Part shown: one piece after another, positions 35,722 to 42,464 of the stretch | Position numbering within the stretch: position 1 is the first letter of the stretch | How the letters are laid out: every line of letters begins with the position of its first letter | Assembly: GCA_964422465.1 (NCBI GenBank) | Contig: CAYRBD010000018.1 | Span: 1-42,464 of the forward strand | Reading direction: 5' to 3' | Length of the DNA: 42,464 bases | From: FW021-bin31 sp964422465 | GTDB lineage: Bacteria > Bacteroidota > Bacteroidia > Chitinophagales > Chitinophagaceae | Translations under genes and position numbers: made by a program | Notes under the pieces: model-generated | What the model saw: only the letters and a program-made list of their open reading frames with translations | The model's database searches: none | Told to the model about the DNA's origin: nothing

Positions 35722-36189
35722 ATGTGTATAGAAGAAAGAATAAAGGTCCTTTACATTGACGATGAGGTGAATAATCTCGCGGCCTTTAAAGCGAGTTTTC
35801 GAAGATTGTATAAAGTTTTCACCACCTCTTACCTGGAAGAGGCGCGACAGATTCTGGAGGAAAATGAGATTCAGGTTATTATTTCTGATCAGCGCATGCC
35901 TGAAATGACGGGAATTGAGTTTTTTGAAAGCATCCTGGAGGTTCACCCCGAGCCCATCCGGATCCTGTTAACCGGTTATTCTGATATGCAGGCGGTGATC
36001 GATGCCATCAACAAAGGTCATGTATATCGCTATTTTTCCAAGCCCTGGGATGAAAAAAATATGATTGAGAACATTAACAAGGCCGGCGACCTGTACTTTT
36101 CCCTCAAAGAGCAAAAAGAAATGACGACCAAATTGTTGGATGTGAACCGAAAAATTGAATTCCTGCTCCGCCAGAAGCTACTTTCCTGA
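35722..36189 (+). CDS. Single-domain response regulator
   Basis: A 155-aa receiver with no output domain, only a short helical tail (MTTKLLDVNRKIEFLLRQ). The pocket is intact: YIDDE, the Asp in VIISDQRMPEMTG, Thr in ILLTGYSD, Lys in FSKPWDE. It closely resembles the receiver of the 29591-30679 protein (YIDDExxNLxAFxAxFR and INKGxxYRxxxKPWD), of the type found before HD-GYP or DNA-binding domains. ATG 35722 (MCIEERIKVLYIDDE) is preferred over earlier in-frame codons, which would add about 50 unrelated residues. It is divergent from the ThiF-like gene. Confidence 0.92.
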   Translation: MCIEERIKVLYIDDEVNNLAAFKASFRRLYKVFTTSYLEEARQILEENEIQVIISDQRMPEMTGIEFFESILEVHPEPIRILLTGYSDMQAVIDAINKGHVYRYFSKPWDEKNMIENINKAGDLYFSLKEQKEMTTKLLDVNRKIEFLLRQKLLS

Positions 36190-36204
36190 CTATCTTCTTC
36201 TTTG

Positions 36205-36212
36205 TAAGTTTG
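36205..36212 (+). promoter_or_regulatory. Candidate -7 box of the glycan operon
   Basis: TAAGTTTG matches TAnnTTTG in the 110-base gap before the glycosyltransferase gene, 87 bases from its ATG. A weak CTTTCCTG lies at roughly the -33 distance. Confidence 0.4.
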
Positions 36213-36299
36213 CGTTTACTAATCATATTCTCTCTTTGGCGGAATCTTCTCCCTTTCATTGTCCGGGCCTTCTTAATTTTGAAGAAATAACGCCTGGAT

Positions 36300-37508
36300 A
36301 TGAGAAATAGGGACTTTGTTATTATTAGTCTGAACCCTTGGAATACGCCTCTTAGCAGTACCTCTAAATATGTGGCGAGGGAATTGGCCAAACAGAACCG
36401 GGTTTTATATGTCAATCCCCCGTTGGACAGGAAAACATTGATAACCCGCAAGGGAGACCCGGATTTACAAAAGAGTCTTAAGGTCATCAGGGGTAAGGAA
36501 GAAGGGCTGGTGCCGTTATCCCCCAATTTATGGAATTTTTACCCCTCTAAAGTGCTGGAATCGGTAAACTGGATTCCCAATACCCGGATTTTTTCATGGT
36601 TTAATTACATGAATAACAGACGGTTAGCTTCTTCTATTCAGGAGGCTTTAGCGCAATTGGGATTTTCCGATTATATCCTGATTAATGATAAGGACCTTTT
36701 CAGGGGCTTTTATTTGAAGGAACTGCTGCAGCCGGCGGTTTATTTATATTACGACAGGGACTACATCCTGGGCGTGGACTACTGGCAGAAGCATGGCCGG
36801 GAACTGGAACCTCTGCTGGCTCAAAAATCTGATCTGATTGTTACCCATTCAAACCACCTGATGAGCCTGCTAAAGCCCTATAATGAGAATATTTACAATG
36901 TAGGATCAGGAATTGATATTGATTTGTTTGATGCGGAGAAAGCGTACGAGGTTCCGAAAGAATTTAAAAACATCCCAAGGCCGGTTATTGGCTATGTGGG
37001 CAGCCTTACTTCAGCACGTCTTGATCTGGATGCCTTTATCCGGATTGCATCTGCTAAGCCGGAATGGACTTTAGCGCTGGTTGGGCCGGAGGATGATGCT
37101 TTCAGGGGCAGCGTGTTGCATCAAATGAGGAATGTGGTGTTTTGCGGGAGAAAAGACATCAATGAAATACCGGCCTATATTCAGGCGATGGACGTGTGCC
37201 TGAATCTGCAGGTGATTAATGATATTACCATTGGCAACTATCCCCTTAAAATTGATGAATACCTGGCTATGGGTAAACCCGTGGTAGCTACCCGAACCAT
37301 CGGGATGCAGCCTTTTGAAGGACAGGTACTGATGGCGGAAGCGGGGGGAGATTACATCGGCCTGATAGAAGAAGCCTTAACGGAGGGGGATGATGGACGG
37401 ACAGAGCGGATAGCCGTAGCCAGGAGCCACAGTTGGGAAAATATTTTGAATAATATATACGGGGCTATAGAAAATACAATGGAATTGCAGCATGAGCTTA
37501 GTTACTAA
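36300..37508 (+). CDS. Glycosyltransferase, GT4-like
   Basis: A 402-aa GT-B type glycosyltransferase. The N-terminal Rossmann half begins FVIISLNPWNTPLSSTSKYV and includes YLYYDRDYILG and DLIVTHSNHL. The C-terminal nucleotide-sugar half shows the strand PVIGYVGSLTSARLDLDAF, the ALVGPEDD turn, and the PLKIDEYLAMGKPVVAT block that corresponds to the GT4 E-x7-E region. No membrane helix, so it works at the cytoplasmic face. It heads a six-gene operon whose next gene overlaps by 17 bases. Donor and acceptor cannot be read from sequence; the pathway downstream makes a lipid-linked sugar that a GT-B enzyme would not normally use. Confidence 0.88.
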   Translation: MRNRDFVIISLNPWNTPLSSTSKYVARELAKQNRVLYVNPPLDRKTLITRKGDPDLQKSLKVIRGKEEGLVPLSPNLWNFYPSKVLESVNWIPNTRIFSWFNYMNNRRLASSIQEALAQLGFSDYILINDKDLFRGFYLKELLQPAVYLYYDRDYILGVDYWQKHGRELEPLLAQKSDLIVTHSNHLMSLLKPYNENIYNVGSGIDIDLFDAEKAYEVPKEFKNIPRPVIGYVGSLTSARLDLDAFIRIASAKPEWTLALVGPEDDAFRGSVLHQMRNVVFCGRKDINEIPAYIQAMDVCLNLQVINDITIGNYPLKIDEYLAMGKPVVATRTIGMQPFEGQVLMAEAGGDYIGLIEEALTEGDDGRTERIAVARSHSWENILNNIYGAIENTMELQHELSY

Positions 37509-38106
37509 AATAAAAAGCAATCCATCAGCAAAAGAGAAGGCGCTTTGGCTGCTGATGCCACGGGGAGAATCACGTCCCCGATGGTGGGTGAGGCGCTTTA
37601 TCAATCCTTTCTATCACAAGAGAGGAAAAAGAACGGTTATTCGTTCCTCCGTGCGGAAGGATGTTCTGCCTTTTAATAAATTTATTGTGGGGCAGGGTGT
37701 TGTCATTGAAGATTTTTCCGTGCTCAACAATGGAATGGGAGATATCTCAATCGGAGACCATAGTTTTATTGGTCTTAGTAATGTGATCATCGGCCCCGTT
37801 GAAATTGGCGCCCATGTTATTTTTGCGCAGCACGTGGTGGTTTCGGGATTGAATCATGGTTATGAGGACGTGAGCATTCCCATAAAAGAACAACCCTGTT
37901 CTGCAGCCAAAATTAAGATAGGGGCAGAGAGTTGGATAGGTGCTAACGCGGTGATTACCGCAGGAGTGGAAATAGGGAAACATGTGGTAGTAGCCGGGGG
38001 AAGCGTGGTGACTAAATCTGTGCCGGATTATAGTGTGGTTGCGGGTAATCCTGCACGGGTGATCAAACAATATAATGGGGAGGAAAGGTTATGGAAAAAG
38101 ATGTAA
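37492..38106 (+). CDS. Left-handed beta-helix acyltransferase (WcaF/Maa type)
   Basis: A 204-aa hexapeptide-repeat transferase. After a basic N-terminus (RPRWWVRRFINPFYHKRGKR) come the repeats: GQGVVIEDFSVLN, ISIGDHSFIGLSNVIIGPVE and IGAESWIGANAVITAGVEIG. The catalytic-type His is in VSGLNHGYEDVSIPI, and the C-terminal cap is SVVAGNPARVIKQY. It probably transfers an acetyl or other acyl group from CoA to a sugar. Its ATG lies inside the glycosyltransferase gene and its end overlaps the UbiA-type gene by 16 bases, so translation of the three is likely coupled. Confidence 0.92.
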   Translation: MSLVTKIKSNPSAKEKALWLLMPRGESRPRWWVRRFINPFYHKRGKRTVIRSSVRKDVLPFNKFIVGQGVVIEDFSVLNNGMGDISIGDHSFIGLSNVIIGPVEIGAHVIFAQHVVVSGLNHGYEDVSIPIKEQPCSAAKIKIGAESWIGANAVITAGVEIGKHVVVAGGSVVTKSVPDYSVVAGNPARVIKQYNGEERLWKKM

Positions 38107-39044
38107 ACACGGCATCGCCGCATTATACGTCTTCCGTAGGGGTTTTATCTCATGCGAAGGACCTGGTAATGACTCTGAGGGTGGCGCACTGGGTAAAGAA
38201 CCTGTTTTTGTACATCCCGCTTTTCTTTGCCGGGGAATTGTTTGTTTGGGCAAAGGTATGGGAGGTGACTTTAGGGGTTGCTGCTTTTTGTCTGGTGGCC
38301 AGCGGTATTTATATTTTGAATGATTATAAAGACCTGGAAAAAGACCGTCTTCACCCGGTAAAACGCTATCGGCCCATGGCTGCAGGCAGGATTTCCATGC
38401 CTGTTGCACTTGTTTTAATGGCTGCGTGTCTCACTTCCGGATTATTGATTGGCTGGTATTGTGGATTTCGCTTTTTGATTATTCTGACGGCTTATTTATT
38501 GTTGAACGTCTGCTATTCTTTCGGGCTTAAAAATGTTTCTATCCTGGATATCCTGATTATATCTACCGGATTTATTTTAAGAGTAAAGGGAGGTGGAATA
38601 TTAGGGAGGGTTGACATTTCCCAGTGGTTGATGGTGATCGTTTTTTTGTTGTCCTTGTTCCTGACGCTGGGAAAACGCCGGGATGACTTATTGATAAAAG
38701 AAGAATCGGGGGCGAGCATGCGCCAATCTCTTTCGGGATATAATGCCGAGTTTCTCAATGTGGGAATCGGGGTTACTTCAGCCATTATCATTATGACCTA
38801 TCTCATGTACACGCTGTCTCCCGAGGCAAATTTACGGCTGGATACCCATCGTCTTTACTATACCTCTGTTTTTGTGGGTGCCGGACTGATGAGATATCTG
38901 CAACTGATTTACGTGAATAAAACTACACGCTCTCCCATTCGGGTTTTTTATGAAGATCGGTTTATACAGATTTGCCTGGCCTTATGGGTATTGAGTTTTT
39001 ATTTCCTGATTTATTTTAAGAATTTTCACTTGACGCCTGAATGA
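38091..39044 (+). CDS. UbiA-type polyprenyl-phosphate phosphoribosyltransferase (Rv3806c-like)
   Basis: A 317-aa polytopic UbiA-superfamily enzyme. The substrate motif ILNDYKDLEKDRLHPVKRYR (75-94), followed by PMAAGRIS, matches the NDxxDxxxDxxHPxKxxRPxAxG form of decaprenyl-phosphate 5-phosphoribosyltransferases. The second motif is YSFGLKNVSILDILIISTGF (142-161), followed by RVKGGG. WVKNLFLYIPLFF near the N-terminus and LSLFLTLGKRRDD are also typical. It should transfer ribose-5-phosphate from PRPP to polyprenyl phosphate, the first step to polyprenyl-phospho-arabinose. Its place before DprE1- and DprE2-like genes strongly supports this. About nine helices. Confidence 0.92.
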   Translation: MEKDVNTASPHYTSSVGVLSHAKDLVMTLRVAHWVKNLFLYIPLFFAGELFVWAKVWEVTLGVAAFCLVASGIYILNDYKDLEKDRLHPVKRYRPMAAGRISMPVALVLMAACLTSGLLIGWYCGFRFLIILTAYLLLNVCYSFGLKNVSILDILIISTGFILRVKGGGILGRVDISQWLMVIVFLLSLFLTLGKRRDDLLIKEESGASMRQSLSGYNAEFLNVGIGVTSAIIIMTYLMYTLSPEANLRLDTHRLYYTSVFVGAGLMRYLQLIYVNKTTRSPIRVFYEDRFIQICLALWVLSFYFLIYFKNFHLTPE

Positions 39045-39092
39045 TATTTTCATTTGTTAACCTTTTAAATTAATCGTAAAAAAAGCGACAAG

Positions 39093-40427
39093 ATGAAGCG
39101 ACTCTCAAACTGGGGGAATTATCCGGAAATAGATTCAGAGGAATACTCATTTTCATCTTCGGCAGCCATTAGGACTTTATTGCAGAACAAGAATTTGCCT
39201 GTCATACCCCGGGGGAATGGGCGTTGTTATGGGGATGCTTCGCTTGGCAGCAATGTCCTTTCCAGTCTCCGATTTGATTATATTTTATCTTTTGACAGGA
39301 CAAAGGGAATTTTTGAATGTGAGTCAGGGGTGTTGTTGAAAGATATCTTAGATATTATCGTTCCTGCGGGCTGGTTTCTGCCGGTTACGCCGGGAACCAG
39401 GTTTATTACCATAGGAGGGGCAATTGCATCCGATGTACATGGGAAAAATCACCATGTAGATGGTTCTTTCTGTGATCATCTGTTGGAAATGGAGGTTATG
39501 TTATATACCGGTGAGATCGTAACCTGTTCTCCTCAGAAAAACAGCGAATTGTTTGAAGCAACAAGGGGTGGGATGGGCCTGACCGGATTCGTCCTCAGCG
39601 CGAAGTTCTCCCTAAAAAAAATTGAGACTTCTTATATAAAGCAAGTTCAGGTAAAAGCAACTAATTTATCGGAATTATTGGAACTTTTTGAGGAATATAA
39701 GGATCATACCTATACGATGTCGTGGATAGATTGCCTGAAAGGAGGGAAACATTTCGGACGAAGTATTTTAATGGCGGGAGAACATGCCAGGCCAGGCGAA
39801 TTGTCTGCAAGACAGAAAAAGAATCTTCTTAAACCGCATTCGGATACGCTTTTTACTTTTCCCGTGAATCTCCCTTCCTTTGTACTAAATAAATATACCA
39901 TAAAGGGTTTTAATTCTTTATATTATCAAAAGGCTATTAAGAAATATTCCAATCAGGTTATACCTTACGACCCTTTCTTTTACCCCTTGGATAAAATACT
40001 GGAATGGAATAAAGGATATGGACGCAGGGGCTTCCTTCAGTATCAGTTTGTGCTTCCGATGGAAAGCAGCAGAGAGGGTATGACTGATATTTTGAACCGG
40101 ATTAACAAGAAGGGAATGGGCTCTTTTTTGGCTGTTTTTAAAGTTTTTGGAAAACAAAAGGGCTTGATCAGTTTCCCGATGGAAGGCTGTACGCTGGCGT
40201 TGGATTTTCCCGTTCGGCAAGCGCTTTTCCCTTTCCTTGATGAGTTGGATCGTGTTGTTTTGGATTATGGTGGCAGGCTGTATCTTACAAAGGATGCAAG
40301 AATGAAACCGGAAGTTTTTTGGAACAGCTACCCGGGGGCAGGGCGTTTTTATGAATTGGTTAAGAAGTATAACCCCGAGTATAGATTCAGGTCTATGCAA
40401 TCCGATCGGCTCGGGATTACCAAATAA
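39093..40427 (+). CDS. dprE1: DprE1-like FAD-dependent polyprenylphosphoryl-ribose 2'-oxidase
   Basis: A 444-aa FAD-binding (PCMH/VAO family) oxidase. FAD contacts are clear: PRGNGRCYGDAS (39-50), TPGTRFITIGGAIASDVHG (99-117) and the GKNHHVDGSF block (117-126), with the His that in VAO-type members touches the flavin. Near the C-terminus GLISFPMEGCTLALDFP (357-373) and YLTKDAR (397-403, K400 like Lys418 of M. tuberculosis DprE1) line the substrate site. The residue aligned with mycobacterial Cys387 is A369. It would oxidise the ribose 2'-OH to a keto group, to be reduced by the next gene product. Start ATG 39093, 48 bases after the UbiA-type gene. Confidence 0.92.
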   Translation: MKRLSNWGNYPEIDSEEYSFSSSAAIRTLLQNKNLPVIPRGNGRCYGDASLGSNVLSSLRFDYILSFDRTKGIFECESGVLLKDILDIIVPAGWFLPVTPGTRFITIGGAIASDVHGKNHHVDGSFCDHLLEMEVMLYTGEIVTCSPQKNSELFEATRGGMGLTGFVLSAKFSLKKIETSYIKQVQVKATNLSELLELFEEYKDHTYTMSWIDCLKGGKHFGRSILMAGEHARPGELSARQKKNLLKPHSDTLFTFPVNLPSFVLNKYTIKGFNSLYYQKAIKKYSNQVIPYDPFFYPLDKILEWNKGYGRRGFLQYQFVLPMESSREGMTDILNRINKKGMGSFLAVFKVFGKQKGLISFPMEGCTLALDFPVRQALFPFLDELDRVVLDYGGRLYLTKDARMKPEVFWNSYPGAGRFYELVKKYNPEYRFRSMQSDRLGITK

Positions 40428-40436
40428 ATTTTTTAT

Positions 40437-41168
40437 ATGCAGACCATTCTTATTCTGGGGTCCGGATCAGATATAGCAAAGGCCATAGCGCGACGATTTG
40501 CCCAAGCCGGTTATAATGTTCAACTTGCCGGGAGAAATAAGGAACAAATGGACCGGTTACACAGGGATTTAACTACTCGTTTTGGTACAGAAGTAACGGC
40601 TCACCTTTTTGATGCTACTGCCTACAAGGCTCATGCTGCTTTCCCCGGTGCGCTTCCCGTGCTTCCGGATGTTGTGGTTTACACTGCAGGTTATATGTGT
40701 GAGCAGGCGGATGCTGAACGTAATTGGGCCGAGGCACAAAATATGATGGAGGTCAACTATGCAGGGGCTGTGTCTATACTGAATCATTTTGCACTCCTTT
40801 TTAAGCAAAGAGGGGCGGGGTGCATCGTAGGAGTGAGTTCGGTAGCCGGAGACCGGGGCAGGGGCAGTAATTTTATTTACGGAAGTACAAAGGCAGCGTT
40901 CAGCGCTTACTTGTCCGGTTTACGCAATCAACTTTACAAAAGCGGGGTACAGGTAATTACGATAAAACCCGGATTTGTTTATACCAAGATGACACAGCAT
41001 TTGCCCCTGCCCAAACGACTGACTGCTTCTACCGGGACCGTAGCTGAAAAAATATATACGGCCGTGGTAAGAAAGAAGGATGTTGTTTATGTTAAGTCCA
41101 TCTGGCGTTGGATCATGTTCCTCATTAAAGCCATACCGGAGTCCCTATTCAAACGTACAAATCTCTGA
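40437..41168 (+). CDS. dprE2: DprE2-like short-chain dehydrogenase (keto-ribose to arabinose reductase)
   Basis: A 243-aa SDR enzyme. The NAD(P)-binding start is ILGSGSDIAKAIARRFA (7-23), a variant of the TGxxxGIG loop also seen in DprE2. N107 lies in MMEVNYAG, and the catalytic triad is S135 (SSVAG), Y148 and K152 in SNFIYGSTKAAFSAYLSGL, very like the DprE2 block. The C-terminus is hydrophobic (WRWIMFLIKAIPESLF), fitting a membrane-associated lipid substrate. With DprE1 it completes the 2'-epimerisation of ribose to arabinose. It begins 9 bases after dprE1 and ends 6 before the HAD gene's ATG. Confidence 0.9.
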   Translation: MQTILILGSGSDIAKAIARRFAQAGYNVQLAGRNKEQMDRLHRDLTTRFGTEVTAHLFDATAYKAHAAFPGALPVLPDVVVYTAGYMCEQADAERNWAEAQNMMEVNYAGAVSILNHFALLFKQRGAGCIVGVSSVAGDRGRGSNFIYGSTKAAFSAYLSGLRNQLYKSGVQVITIKPGFVYTKMTQHLPLPKRLTASTGTVAEKIYTAVVRKKDVVYVKSIWRWIMFLIKAIPESLFKRTNL

Positions 41169-41174
41169 TTGAAA

Positions 41175-41777
41175 ATGGAGAAGGAGAAAGAGAGGAAATT
41201 GGCGCTTTTTGACCTGGACGGAACGCTTACGCGGAAGGACACCTTCCTGGAACTCATCAAGTATTTTTTTGGACGGAGACGGTTCAGGATGGGGCTCTTG
41301 CGTTTGTCTCCCTGTTTGCTGCGCTATCAATTAAGGCTTATTCCGAACTGGGAAGCAAAAGAGAAAGTGTTGATGTACTTTTTCAAGGATATAACGTTGG
41401 ATCAATTTCAGAAAAAATGCAATGAATTTGCTATCGAAAAACTGCCTTCCCTTCTTAAAGAAAAGGCGTGGTCAGAATTGAAGAAACTCAAAAGGGATGG
41501 GGCCAGAATAGTGATTGTATCTGCATCGGCAGAGAACTGGATAAGGCCCTGGTGTAACCTGAACGACATCGAATGTATCGCAACCCGGCTTGAAGTCAGG
41601 GAAGGGAAACTTACCGGCCGTATAAAAGGCAGAAATTGCTATGGAGTAGAAAAGGTCAACCGCATTCGGGAGCAGATCGACCTTTCGCAATATAATGAGA
41701 TATTGGCCTATGGCGATAGCAAAGGAGACCTGCCCATGCTGGAGCTTGCTGCTAAGGCCTATTACAAACCGTTCTGA
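41175..41777 (+). CDS. HAD-superfamily IB phosphatase
   Basis: A 200-aa SerB-like HAD phosphatase. Motif I is LFDLDGTLTRKD (nucleophile D13, acid D15), motif II is IVIVSASAENW, and motif III/IV is YGDSKGDLPML. A helical cap with several Arg and aromatic residues lies between motifs I and II (RMGLLRLSPCLLRYQLRL), which would suit a lipid substrate. ATG 41175 is preferred over TTG 41169. In its operon the obvious job is removing the 5-phosphate from polyprenyl-phospho-5-phosphoribose, a step given to a PAP2-type enzyme (Rv3807c) in mycobacteria; this is inference. It ends the glycan operon. Confidence 0.88.
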   Translation: MEKEKERKLALFDLDGTLTRKDTFLELIKYFFGRRRFRMGLLRLSPCLLRYQLRLIPNWEAKEKVLMYFFKDITLDQFQKKCNEFAIEKLPSLLKEKAWSELKKLKRDGARIVIVSASAENWIRPWCNLNDIECIATRLEVREGKLTGRIKGRNCYGVEKVNRIREQIDLSQYNEILAYGDSKGDLPMLELAAKAYYKPF

Positions 41778-41893
41778 TAGATACCCACGATTGCGAATAT
41801 ATACAGCAACACAAGAAAACGGTTTATAGGAACAGATAAACAATGCCCAATCAAGCATGCTATTGTGGTTAATGATAAACCAACAATCCGCAT
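41762..41893 (-). CDS. Possible small membrane protein or membrane-protein fragment
   Basis: A 43-aa minus-strand frame, too short for usual ORF cut-offs. It is strongly hydrophobic in two segments (IVGLSLTTIACLIGHCLSV and RFLVLLYIFAIVGIYQNGL) and reads like the C-terminus of a polytopic membrane protein. The frame stays open upstream through ENPEL to a stop near 41938. It overlaps the HAD gene's last 16 bases. It may be a decayed gene or chance; no family recognised. Confidence 0.3.
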   Translation of the reverse strand: MRIVGLSLTTIACLIGHCLSVPINRFLVLLYIFAIVGIYQNGL

Positions 41894-42334
41894 CAATTCC
41901 GGGTTTTCCAGAACTTCTCCATTGATTTTATCCTTATTTGTGGGTTAAATTCCAATTAATAGATGCTGTAAATTGATATGAAAAAAAATAAAGAAACCCA
42001 TAAATACTGATATTTACGAGCTTTTGGGATTTGTTTTAACCCTGTAAAAGTCGGGAGGGCAGAATGAATACCTGCCCGTATAAATGATAGTTAAACACTT
42101 ACCAATTAATCAAAAAAGGGTGGGCTATGGATAGGCACTAAATGAATATCATCATCGTATTTGCTCTTATTTCGATGGTTTCAATAAACGCTGTGAGACC
42201 AAAAGGAAGAAAAAGATTCAAATTGCCTGGTATTGGCTCATGCTGCTTATGTGTAAGGTTGTCCGTTAGTTATTGTCTGCGATGATATACACATTTTGAC
42301 TACATGAGACAGAAAGAAAATCTGTGTGTTTATT
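41894..42334. other. Intergenic stretch without a supported gene
   Basis: About 440 bases with only short frames. The longest noticed is a 47-codon plus-strand frame at 42142-42285 with a hydrophobic start and a Cys-rich end, without any recognisable feature. The base composition and broken frames suggest decayed coding sequence or a long spacer. No repeat, tRNA or clear promoter was found. Confidence 0.5.
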
Positions 42335-42464
42335 TTAGCATCTTCCGGAAAGATTGCATGCTGCTTTCAAGTCTTTGGCTATGTTCCCTTTGATAGATTC
42401 ACGGGGCTTTTCTAATGGAGAACTCTGTTTCTTAGATGTGAAAAAGCGGGCAATGATGCCCCTA
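42335..42464 (-). CDS. Possible 3' end of a minus-strand gene cut by the window edge
   Basis: A minus-strand frame enters from the right edge and runs 42 codons to a TAA at 42335-42337. It is polar and basic (ARFFTSKKQSSPLEKPRESI then KGNIAKDLKAAC) with reasonable codon choice. Too short to name, and could be chance; the sequence to the right would settle it. Confidence 0.25.
   Translation of the reverse strand, partial: RGIIARFFTSKKQSSPLEKPRESIKGNIAKDLKAACNLSGRC

Noticed and set aside
42142..42285. 47-aa plus-strand frame near the right end
   Set aside because: A hydrophobic start is visible, but there is no ribosome-binding site, promoter or family resemblance.

Overview
The window looks like a chromosomal piece of a Bacteroidota bacterium, probably Chitinophagales or a close relative. 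The evidence is the gldKLMN gliding/type IX secretion genes, an alternative complex III (ActA-F) joined to a cytochrome oxidase cluster, DUF4271 beside hemD, and promoters with the TAnnTTTG -7 box. No database search was possible, so product names rest on motifs and gene order.

Layout. 1-547: distal end of a CRISPR array without cas genes. 714-786: tRNA-Lys(CTT) on the minus strand with its promoter and a terminator-like hairpin. 911-2086: thiolase. 2219-2318: 100-N assembly gap, flanked by short repeats. 2382-3649: a secreted barrel-like protein and purN (minus strand). 3927-19255: a respiratory supercluster on the plus strand, actABCDEF, coxB, coxA, ctaB, two subunit III genes, a subunit IV gene and an SCO-like gene. 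Quinol electrons would pass through ACIII to an aa3-type oxidase. 19293-24601: ribE, tyrS, an unrecognised 481-aa gene, a DUF4271 membrane protein and hemD. 24858-29578: gldK, gldL, gldM, gldN.

29591-36189 is the least conventional part. On the minus strand, in order of transcription, it holds a MoeY/Rv1355c-like ThiF-fold adenylating protein, an unrecognised 148-aa protein, a GNAT-like putative acyl transferase that overlaps a 7TMR-DISM histidine kinase gene by 10 bases, and a receiver/ATPase protein whose phosphoacceptor His is replaced by Arg. A divergent single-domain response regulator closely resembling that receiver lies on the other side. The arrangement resembles a small-molecule synthase paired with its membrane sensor; this is inference.

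36300-41777 is a compact plus-strand operon: glycosyltransferase, hexapeptide acyltransferase, UbiA-type phosphoribosyltransferase, DprE1-like oxidase, DprE2-like reductase and a HAD phosphatase. It reads as a complete polyprenyl-phospho-D-arabinofuranose pathway of the mycobacterial type, next to a transferase and an acyltransferase that may use or decorate the sugar. The last 0.7 kb holds only weak open frames.
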